A DNA stretch of 12,048 bases, taken from Oscillospiraceae bacterium. GTDB lineage: Bacteria; Bacillota_A; Clostridia; Oscillospirales; Oscillospiraceae. The position numbers were made by a program, and so were the translations under genes. This document shows positions 6,420-12,048 of the stretch, piece by piece (the stretch's first letter is position 1; each line of letters opens with the position of its first letter). The notes under the pieces were generated by a model, which saw only the letters and a list, made by a program, of their open reading frames with translations, searched no databases and had not been told where the DNA came from. The stretch spans positions 1 through 12,048 of the forward strand of contig CADBKB010000037.1 of the NCBI GenBank assembly GCA_902795095.1. The letters run 5' to 3'.

Positions 6420-7109
6420 ATGGCCCTGTACGCAATCGGCGATCTGCACCTGGCCTTCGGCGCGGACAAGCCCATGGACGTCTTCGGCGGCGCCTGGACG
6501 GGCTATGTGGACAAGCTGCGCGCGGGCCTGGCCCGGATCGGTCCGGAGGATACCACGGTGATCCTCGGCGACGTCTGCTGGGCCCTCGACCTGAGCCAGG
6601 CAAAGGAGGATTTCGCCTTTGTGGCGGCCATTCCCGGCAGGAAGCTGATCCTGAAGGGGAATCACGACTACTGGTGGACCACCGCTGCGAAGTTCTACCG
6701 CTTCTGCGCCGAAAACGGCTGGGACGATATCTTCCTGCTGCACAACAACTGCCATACGTACGGCGGCTTTGCCCTGTGCGGCACCCGCGGCTGGTTCTAC
6801 GAGGAGGACAAGGAGGGCACCCACGACGAGAAGGTGTTCCGCCGGGAGCTGATCCGGCTGGAGACCTCGCTGAAGGCGGGGGGGGACCTGCCGAAGCTCT
6901 GCTTCCTGCACTATCCGCCCCGCTACCGCGGCTACACCTGCCCGGAGATCCTGGCGCTTCTGAAGCAGTACCGGGTGGCGGCCTGTTATTACGGCCATCT
7001 GCACTCCGACAGCCACAAGCTGGCCGTGGAAGGAGACTTCGACGGCACCCATTTCCAGCTCCTGTCCGCGGACTATATCAATTTTACCCCCGTGAAGATC
7101 CTTGATTGA
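6420..7109 (+). CDS. Calcineurin-like metallophosphoesterase, substrate unknown
   Basis: A 229-residue soluble protein with the full set of calcineurin-like phosphoesterase metal ligands. These are Asp8 and His10 in GDLHL, Asp51 in LGDVCW, Asn81 and His82 in KGNHD, His164 in CFLHYPP, and His193 and His195 in YGHLH. There is no signal peptide or membrane segment, so it probably acts in the cytosol. I cannot name the substrate; relatives hydrolyse phosphoproteins, nucleotides or cyclic nucleotides. GGAGGAA (6409-6415) sits five bases before ATG 6420, and the gene follows yraN after only 15 bases, so it is the last member of the lepB-rbgA-rnhB-yraN transcript. It contains a run of eight G at 6878-6885. 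The frame stays intact across it, since the downstream metal ligands are all in frame. Confidence 0.88.
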   Translation: MALYAIGDLHLAFGADKPMDVFGGAWTGYVDKLRAGLARIGPEDTTVILGDVCWALDLSQAKEDFAFVAAIPGRKLILKGNHDYWWTTAAKFYRFCAENGWDDIFLLHNNCHTYGGFALCGTRGWFYEEDKEGTHDEKVFRRELIRLETSLKAGGDLPKLCFLHYPPRYRGYTCPEILALLKQYRVAACYYGHLHSDSHKLAVEGDFDGTHFQLLSADYINFTPVKILD

Positions 7110-7233
7110 AGCAATTATTTATCATTTTTGAATAAAAACACTGGAATTATTGTCCAAGATCTGATAAAATAAAAAAGATATGTTTTATGGTAGATCTCAT
7201 ATTTGATCGCACCAGAATCAGGAGGAAACAGTT
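7103..7233 (+). other. AT-rich intergenic region between the phosphoesterase gene and tig
   Basis: This stretch is far more AT-rich than the genes around it. A weak hairpin overlaps the phosphoesterase stop (7103-7108 with 7112-7117, three-base loop) and is followed by a T-rich stretch, so it may be a poor terminator, and some read-through into tig is likely. The palindrome AGATCT occurs twice (7157-7162 and 7192-7197), which may be chance. I see no small gene here. Confidence 0.4.
7142..7170 (+). promoter_or_regulatory. Candidate extended -10 promoter of tig
   Basis: A -10 box TAAAAT (7165-7170) carries the extended TG motif one base upstream (TGA before the box). The -35 position 17 bases upstream is weak (TGGAAT, about three matches). 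The predicted start near 7177 leaves a leader of about 57 bases ending in the strong AGGAGGAA (7220-7227). This is the only reasonable promoter seen ahead of the tig-clpP-clpX group. Confidence 0.45.
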
Positions 7234-8535
7234 ATGAAAATCAACAACACCAAAACCGAAGGCTCCAAGGCAACCGTCGAAATGACCCTCACCCATGAAA
7301 CTCTGGAGCAGGCCAAGAGCAAGGCCTACGCCAAGGCGAAGAAGAGCATCATGCTTCCCGGCTTCCGCAAGGGCCATGCCCCCCGGAAGATGGTGGAGGC
7401 CATGTACGGCGCCGACGTTTTCCTGGAGGATGCGATCGAAGAGATCTTCCCGCAGATTTTTGACATGCTCACCGACAGCGGCCTCAAGATCGTCGGCACG
7501 CCCAGCATTACCTCTATGGACAAGCAGGAGAACGGCGATCTGAGCCTGATCCTGGATGCGCCCCTGTATCCCGAGGTCACCCTGGGCCAGTACAAGGGCC
7601 TGGAGATCCCCAAGGCGGAGCCCGAGGTCACTGAGGCAGAGATCGACGCTGAGATCGACCGCATGGCCGAGAACGTCTCCCGCATTGAGACCGCCGAGCG
7701 CCCCGCGCAGCTGAACGACACCGCCAACATCGACTTTGAGGGCTTTATCGACGGCGTCGCCTTCGACGGCGGCAAGGGCGAAGGCTTCGACCTCAAGCTC
7801 GGCAGCGGCCAGTTCATCCCCGGCTTCGAGGAGCAGATCGTCGGCATGAGCGCCGGCGAGGAGCGCGACATCGACGTGACCTTCCCCGAGGATTACCACG
7901 CCGACATGGCCGGCAAGGACGCCGTGTTCCATGTCAAGCTCAACTCCGTCAAGGAGACCATCCGTCCCGAGCTGGACGACGAGTTTGTCAAGGACGTGTC
8001 CGAATTCGACACCATGGATGAGCTGCGCGCCGACATCCGCGCCCGCTTCCTGAAGGAGAAGAGCGATTCCATCGAGTCCACCTTCAAGTCCGCCGCCCTG
8101 GAGGCCGCCCTGGCCAACATCGAGGCCGACATCCCCGAGTGCATGGTGGATGAGGAGCTGAATTATCAGATGCGTCAGACCGCCTATCAGCTCCAGATGA
8201 GCGGCATGAGCATGGATCAGTATGCCCAGATGTTCGGCGGAGAAGCCCAGATGCGTCAGGCCATGCGCCCGAACGCCGAGCGCCAGGTCAAGACCCAGGT
8301 CATGCTGGCGAAGATCGCCGAGGTCGAGGGTCTGGAGATCCCCGACGACGAGATCGAGGCTGAGTACAACCACCTCGCCGCAGTCTACTCCATGGATGTG
8401 GCGGACGTGAAGGCCCGCATGGGCGCCGAGGACGTCAAGACCGATCTGCTGGCCCGCAAGGCAGGCAATCTGATCGCCGAGAACGCCGTGGCTGTGGCCC
8501 CGAAGACTGAGGAGCCCGCCCCCGCCGCGGAATGA
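7234..8535 (+). CDS. tig: Trigger factor, ribosome-associated chaperone
   Basis: Chaperone that docks beside the ribosomal exit tunnel and shields nascent chains; it also carries a peptidyl-prolyl isomerase domain. The 433 residues have the standard three-part layout. The N-terminal ribosome-binding domain carries the signature PGFRKGHAPRK (42-52). An FKBP-like domain lies at about 155-240, including the FDLKLGSGQFIPGFEEQIVG stretch. The helical C-terminal chaperone arm runs from about 255 to 420 and ends in a low-complexity Ala/Pro/Glu tail. The start is set by AGGAGGAA six bases before the ATG. The adjacent clpP and clpX genes form the classic tig-clpP-clpX group, joining co-translational folding to degradation. 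Length and domains are normal and identification is secure. Confidence 0.98.
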   Translation: MKINNTKTEGSKATVEMTLTHETLEQAKSKAYAKAKKSIMLPGFRKGHAPRKMVEAMYGADVFLEDAIEEIFPQIFDMLTDSGLKIVGTPSITSMDKQENGDLSLILDAPLYPEVTLGQYKGLEIPKAEPEVTEAEIDAEIDRMAENVSRIETAERPAQLNDTANIDFEGFIDGVAFDGGKGEGFDLKLGSGQFIPGFEEQIVGMSAGEERDIDVTFPEDYHADMAGKDAVFHVKLNSVKETIRPELDDEFVKDVSEFDTMDELRADIRARFLKEKSDSIESTFKSAALEAALANIEADIPECMVDEELNYQMRQTAYQLQMSGMSMDQYAQMFGGEAQMRQAMRPNAERQVKTQVMLAKIAEVEGLEIPDDEIEAEYNHLAAVYSMDVADVKARMGAEDVKTDLLARKAGNLIAENAVAVAPKTEEPAPAAE

Positions 8536-8590
8536 TCTGTGAATATTTTCCTTTGATCCCGGTTAGAATCCACTGAAAGGAGATTTTGCC

Positions 8591-9172
8591 ATGAGTTTAG
8601 TTCCCTATGTCGTCGAGCAGACCAGCCGCGGCGAGCGCAGCTATGATATCTTCTCCCGGCTGCTCAATGACCGCATCATCTTCCTGTCCGAGGAGGTCAA
8701 CGATGTGACGGCTTCCCTGGTGGTGGCGCAGATGCTTTATCTCGAAGCCCAGGATCCGGACAAGGACATCCAGTTCTATATCAACAGCCCCGGCGGCAGC
8801 GTGACCGCGGGACTGGCCATCTACGATACCATGCAGTATATCAAGTGCGATGTGTCCACCATCTGCATCGGTCTGGCCGCCTCCATGGGCGCGTTCCTGC
8901 TGTCCAGCGGCGCCAAGGGCAAGCGCATCGCCCTGCCCAATGCGGAGATCATGATCCACCAGCCCTCCGGCGGCGCCCAGGGCCAGGCGACGGATATCGA
9001 GATCCACGCCGAGCAGATCATTGCCATCAAGCGCCGTCTGAATGAGATCTTCGCGCAGAATACCGGCAAGGATTATGAGACCATCTGCCGCGACTGCGAG
9101 CGCGACCATTTCCTCACCGCCCAGGAGGCGAAGGACTACGGCCTGGTGGATCAGGTCATCTATCACCGATAA
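8591..9172 (+). CDS. clpP: ATP-dependent Clp protease proteolytic subunit
   Basis: Serine peptidase that forms the two-ring barrel of the ClpXP/ClpCP protease in the cytosol. The 193 residues carry the catalytic triad Ser98 ([11 protein letters not shown]), His123 (MIHQPSGG) and Asp172 (ERDHFLT). The oxyanion-region segment [19 protein letters not shown] lies at 64-82. The N-terminus ([23 protein letters not shown]) is the mature-type axial loop with only a very short leader to remove. AAAGGAG (8576-8582) lies eight bases before the ATG. The 55-base gap after tig holds a TAGAAT hexamer (8564-8569) without a fitting -35 box, so co-transcription with tig is likelier than a separate promoter. 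No CtsR tandem repeat or CIRCE element is visible upstream. Confidence 0.98.
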   Translation: MSLVPYVVEQTSRGERSYDIFSRLLNDRIIFLSEEVNDVTASLVVAQMLYLEAQDPDKDIQFYINSPGGSVTAGLAIYDTMQYIKCDVSTICIGLAASMGAFLLSSGAKGKRIALPNAEIMIHQPSGGAQGQATDIEIHAEQIIAIKRRLNEIFAQNTGKDYETICRDCERDHFLTAQEAKDYGLVDQVIYHR

Positions 9173-9177
9173 TACGG

Positions 9178-9195
9178 AAGGAGGGGACCGATTTG
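9178..9195 (+). promoter_or_regulatory. Ribosome binding site and TTG start of clpX
   Basis: AAGGAGGGG (9178-9186) lies six bases before TTG 9193-9195. The protein read from here begins [16 protein letters not shown], which matches the usual ClpX N-terminus. The nearest ATG downstream (9204) is out of frame, so the rare TTG start is well supported. Confidence 0.85.
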
Positions 9196-10458
9196 GCGAA
9201 AAATGACGATCGCGTGGTGCGCTGCTCATTCTGCGGCAAGCGGCAGGAGCAGGTGCGGCGGATCATGTCCGGCCCCAACAACGTCTATATCTGCAACGAA
9301 TGCGTGGAGCTGTGCACCAGCCTTCTGCGGGAGGATATGTATGAGACGGAGCCCTCGTCCATCGAGCGCCCCGAGCATCTGCCCACGCCCAAGGAGATCC
9401 GCCAGTACCTCGACGGCTACATCATCGGCCAGACCGAGGCGAAGATCACCCTGTCCGTTGCGGTTTACAACCACTATAAGCGCATTTTCTTCGGCGAGGA
9501 TTCCGACGTTGAGCTGCAAAAGAGCAATATCCTGCTCATCGGTCCGACGGGCTCCGGCAAGACCCTCTTTGCCCAGACCCTGGCCAAGATCCTCGACGTG
9601 CCCTTTGCCATCGCCGACGCCACCACCCTGACCGAGGCGGGCTATGTGGGCGAGGATGTGGAGAACATCCTGCTGCGCCTTCTGCAGGCGGCGGATTACG
9701 ATGTGGAGCTGGCCGAGCGCGGCATCATCTACATTGACGAGATGGATAAGATCGCCCGTAAGAGCGAGAATACCTCCATCACCCGCGACGTCTCCGGCGA
9801 AGGCGTGCAGCAGGCCCTGCTCAAGATCGTGGAGGGCACCGTGGCCAACGTCCCGCCCCAGGGCGGCCGGAAGCACCCCCAGCAGGAATTCATCCAGATC
9901 GACACCTCCAAGATCCTGTTCATCTGCGGCGGCGCCTTCGACGGTCTCGACAAGATCATCGAAGCACGCACAGACCGCAGCGCCATCGGTTTCGGCAGCG
10001 AGATCGAGAGCAAGAAGGACCGGGATGTGGGCAAACTGTTCCGCCAGGTGCAGCCCCACGATCTGCTGAAGTTCGGCATCATCCCCGAGCTGGTGGGCCG
10101 TTTGCCCGTGATCACCAGCCTGGAGAGTCTGAGCAAGGACGATCTGGTGCAGATCCTTACCGAGCCCAAGAACGCCCTGTGTCGCCAGTACCGCCGGCTG
10201 CTGCAGTATGACAATGTGGAGCTGGAGTTCGAGCCCGAGGCACTGGAGGCCATTGCCGAGAAGGCCGTGGAGCGGCAGATCGGCGCCAGAGGTCTGCGCG
10301 CGGTGATGGAATCACTGATGATCCCGGTAATGTACGAGATCCCCTCCGACGAGCTGATCACCCGCGTGGTCATGACCAAGGCCTGCGTGGAAGGGACGGA
10401 GCCACCGACCATCATCCGCGGCGACAAGCCCAGGAGCACGGAGGCTGTCAGCGCATAA
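9193..10458 (+). CDS. clpX: ATP-dependent Clp protease ATP-binding subunit ClpX
   Basis: AAA+ unfoldase that recognises tagged or damaged proteins and threads them into ClpP. The 421 residues begin with the C4 zinc-binding domain (Cys11, Cys14, Cys34, Cys37). The AAA+ module follows, with Walker A GPTGSGKT (117-124), pore loop GYVG (150-153), Walker [10 protein letters not shown] (178-186; Asp182, Glu183), the IGF loop that docks on ClpP (about 265-267) and the sensor-2 GAR motif in [10 protein letters not shown]. All key residues are present and the length is normal. The gene starts with TTG behind a strong ribosome binding site, 20 bases after clpP, so ClpP and ClpX are made from one transcript. 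A strong terminator follows the gene and separates it from lon. Confidence 0.98.
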   Translation: MAKNDDRVVRCSFCGKRQEQVRRIMSGPNNVYICNECVELCTSLLREDMYETEPSSIERPEHLPTPKEIRQYLDGYIIGQTEAKITLSVAVYNHYKRIFFGEDSDVELQKSNILLIGPTGSGKTLFAQTLAKILDVPFAIADATTLTEAGYVGEDVENILLRLLQAADYDVELAERGIIYIDEMDKIARKSENTSITRDVSGEGVQQALLKIVEGTVANVPPQGGRKHPQQEFIQIDTSKILFICGGAFDGLDKIIEARTDRSAIGFGSEIESKKDRDVGKLFRQVQPHDLLKFGIIPELVGRLPVITSLESLSKDDLVQILTEPKNALCRQYRRLLQYDNVELEFEPEALEAIAEKAVERQIGARGLRAVMESLMIPVMYEIPSDELITRVVMTKACVEGTEPPTIIRGDKPRSTEAVSA

Positions 10459-10473
10459 GTTCGTGATATCTGT

Positions 10474-10499
10474 AAAAGAGGGGCGTCCGCCCCTCTTTT
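10474..10499 (+). terminator. Rho-independent terminator after clpX
   Basis: A perfect GC-rich stem pairs 10474-10484 with 10489-10499 around a four-base loop. It begins with four A and ends with four T, so it should work in both directions. It closes the tig-clpP-clpX transcript and isolates lon. Confidence 0.9.
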
Positions 10500-10511
10500 A
10501 TGCTTCCAGAT

Positions 10512-10526
10512 CCCGCCACTTGCGGG
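10512..10526 (+). repeat. Short inverted repeat overlapping the lon -35 region
   Basis: CCCGC (10512-10516) and GCGGG (10522-10526) are perfect inverted copies around five bases. The right arm overlaps the proposed -35 box of lon. It could be an operator, but five-base arms in GC-rich DNA also occur by chance. Confidence 0.35.
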
Positions 10527-10548
10527 TGAATAAAAAATATGCTATTCT
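10520..10548 (+). promoter_or_regulatory. Candidate extended -10 promoter of lon
   Basis: The -10 box TATTCT (10543-10548) is preceded by TGC, which supplies the extended TG motif. The -35 box TTGCGG (10520-10525) lies 17 bases upstream and matches the first three consensus positions. The spacer is A-rich. The position, between the clpX terminator and the lon ribosome binding site, supports a promoter dedicated to lon. No CIRCE inverted repeat is present. Confidence 0.55.
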
Positions 10549-10577
10549 TATTGCAGCTCTTTTGAAAGGAGTTACAT

Positions 10578-12048
10578 ATGAGCGAAATCCTGCTTTCTGA
10601 ACGGCTGCCGGTTCTTCCCCTGCGGGGCATGACCGTGTTTCCCCATATGCTGATCCATTTCGACGTGGGCCGGGAGAAATCCGTCACCGCCGTCGAAACC
10701 GCCATGAAGCTGAATCAGCAGCTGTTTTTGGTCACTCAGCGTGACATTTTGATCGACGACCCCGGCAAGGACGACCTGTATGAGATGGGGACCATTGCCC
10801 GGGTCAAGCAGATCCTGAAGATCCCCGGCGACAGCATGCGTGTGCTGGTGGAGGGCATGGCCCGCGCGGAGCTCGTCAGCCTGGATACCGCGGGCCCCTG
10901 CCTGTATGGCCGGGTGCAAACCGTCACCGAGCCGGAGGTCTCCGGCATGCACAATCGCATCGAGGCCCTGCGCCGCCAGAGCTTCCAGCTCTACGATGAG
11001 CTCATCAGCATCACCCAGAAGCCGCCCCAGGAGGACATGATCTCTCTGTTCACCGACGGCGCTCCAGGCCCTCTGGCGGATCTCATCGGCCAGAACGCCA
11101 CCTTCGGCTATGCCGAGAAAATGCGTATCCTGCAGACCCTGCATCCTGTGCGCCGTCTGGAGATCGCCAACCGACTGCTTGCCCACGAGCTGCAGATCCT
11201 GCGCATCGAGGACGACCTCAACGAGAAGGTGCAGGACTCCCTGAACAAGGGGCAGCGCGATTACTATCTGCGCGAGCAGATGAAGGTCATCCGCAGCGAG
11301 CTGGGCGACGATGACGACGAGGAGATCGGACTTTATGAGAAGAAGATCCGCGACCTCCGCCTGGACGCGGAGATCGAGGAGAAGCTCCTGCGAGAGGTAG
11401 GCAGACTGGAAAAGCAGCCCATCGGCTCGTCCGAGGCCGCGGTCATCCGCAATTATCTCGACGTCTGCCTGGGCCTTCCCTGGAACAAGCGCAGCCGCGA
11501 GAGCGTGGATATTTCCAAGGCTCGCCGCATCCTGGACGCCGATCACTACGGCCTGGAGAAGGTGAAGGAGCGGATCCTGGAGTTCCTTGCCGTCAAGAAG
11601 CTGATGCCGGGCTATGCCGGGCAGATCCTTTGCCTGGTGGGACCTCCGGGCGTGGGCAAGACCTCCGTGGCCTTCTCCATCGCCCGCTGCCTCAACCGGA
11701 AGCTGGCCCGCATTGCCCTGGGCGGCGTCCACGACGAGGCGGAGATCCGCGGCCACCGCAAGACCTATATCGGCGCTATGCCCGGCAGGATCATCGCCGG
11801 CATCCAGCAGGCGGGCACCAGGAACCCGCTGCTGCTCCTCGATGAGATCGACAAGATGGGCACCGACTATCGGGGCGACCCGTCCTCGGCCCTGCTGGAG
11901 GTACTGGACGCGGAGCAGAACGCCACCTTCCGCGACCACTACCTCGAGCTCCCCTTCGATCTGAGCGAGTGTATGTTCATCACCACCGCCAACACCACCG
12001 ATACCATTCCCCGGGCCCTGCTGGACCGGAGGGAGGTCATCGAGCTGG
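10578..12048 (+). CDS. lon: ATP-dependent Lon protease, N-terminal part (3' end outside window)
   Basis: Single-chain AAA+ protease that degrades damaged and short-lived regulatory proteins. The window holds 490 codons of a family usually near 770-810 residues. Visible in order are the N-terminal LON domain (PVLPLRGMTVFPHM at 11-24, to about 205), the coiled linker with YYLREQMKVIRSELG (229-243), and the AAA+ domain with Walker A GPPGVGKT (355-362), the AEIRGHRKTYIGAMPGRI segment (388-405), Walker B LLLLDEIDK (418-426) and sensor-1 TTAN. The Ser-Lys proteolytic domain lies beyond the window, so activity cannot be confirmed. AAAGGAG (10565-10571) precedes ATG 10578. Two positions differ from the common sequence: GGVHDEAEIRG (usually GGxRDEAEIRG) and LLDRREVI (usually LLDRMEVI). 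The lack of a membrane segment indicates the LonA type. Confidence 0.96.
   Translation, partial: MSEILLSERLPVLPLRGMTVFPHMLIHFDVGREKSVTAVETAMKLNQQLFLVTQRDILIDDPGKDDLYEMGTIARVKQILKIPGDSMRVLVEGMARAELVSLDTAGPCLYGRVQTVTEPEVSGMHNRIEALRRQSFQLYDELISITQKPPQEDMISLFTDGAPGPLADLIGQNATFGYAEKMRILQTLHPVRRLEIANRLLAHELQILRIEDDLNEKVQDSLNKGQRDYYLREQMKVIRSELGDDDDEEIGLYEKKIRDLRLDAEIEEKLLREVGRLEKQPIGSSEAAVIRNYLDVCLGLPWNKRSRESVDISKARRILDADHYGLEKVKERILEFLAVKKLMPGYAGQILCLVGPPGVGKTSVAFSIARCLNRKLARIALGGVHDEAEIRGHRKTYIGAMPGRIIAGIQQAGTRNPLLLLDEIDKMGTDYRGDPSSALLEVLDAEQNATFRDHYLELPFDLSECMFITTANTTDTIPRALLDRREVIEL

Noticed and set aside
7147..8373. 408-codon open frame on the minus strand across tig
   Set aside because: It is the reverse shadow of trigger factor. 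The product is a low-complexity Leu/Gly/His-rich sequence with no family resemblance.
7202..8558. Shared TTTGATC upstream of tig (7202-7208) and clpP (8552-8558) as CtsR half sites
   Set aside because: CtsR operators are tandem heptamers. Only single, imperfect copies occur and positions relative to the starts differ, so chance is likelier.
8539..8569. Possible separate promoter for clpP (TAGAAT at 8564-8569)
   Set aside because: No -35 hexamer with acceptable match and spacing and no extended TG motif. Co-transcription from tig is simpler.
10572..11939. 455-codon open frame on the minus strand across lon
   Set aside because: It is antisense to a complete, well-matched Lon protein. Long antisense open frames are expected in GC-rich genes, and its translation shows no recognisable domain.

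Overview
This is a GC-rich stretch (by eye about 60% G+C) from a bacterial chromosome. Every gene lies on the + strand. Three things point to the Clostridia (Bacillota), probably a GC-rich gut lineage such as the Oscillospiraceae: strong AGGAGG-type ribosome binding sites, sigma-A-type promoters, and two conserved gene orders (rplS-lepB-rbgA-rnhB-yraN and tig-clpP-clpX-lon). The genus cannot be fixed from the sequence alone.

Region 1 (1-3359) is a one-carbon/formate cassette. It holds the 3' two thirds of fhs (formate-tetrahydrofolate ligase, cut by the window start), fchA (methenyl-THF cyclohydrolase/cyclodeaminase family), folD (methylene-THF dehydrogenase) and a formate/nitrite-family channel. 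The genes overlap or nearly touch, so they form one translationally linked unit that would carry formate to methylene-THF or back. The notable point is that this FolD lacks the catalytic Lys and the partner Gln needed for the cyclohydrolase step, so the separate FchA next to it probably supplies that step.

Region 2 (3360-7109) starts with a good promoter and a structured leader, a candidate L19 autoregulatory leader, in front of rplS, which ends at a strong terminator. A second promoter then drives lepB (signal peptidase I), rbgA (50S assembly GTPase), rnhB (RNase HII), yraN (UPF0102) and a calcineurin-like metallophosphoesterase of unknown substrate. The first four overlap one another and the fifth follows after 15 bases.

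Region 3 (7110-12048) is a protein quality-control cluster. It contains tig (trigger factor), clpP and clpX (the ClpXP protease, with clpX starting at TTG), a strong terminator, and lon with its own extended -10 promoter, cut by the window end. No CIRCE element and no CtsR tandem box is visible.

No intergenic gap exceeds 140 bases. I saw no mobile elements, CRISPR arrays, tRNAs or rRNAs. The content is mostly housekeeping and I do not see an undescribed multi-gene system. The best leads are the split FolD/FchA activities, the divergent formate channel, and the rplS leader.
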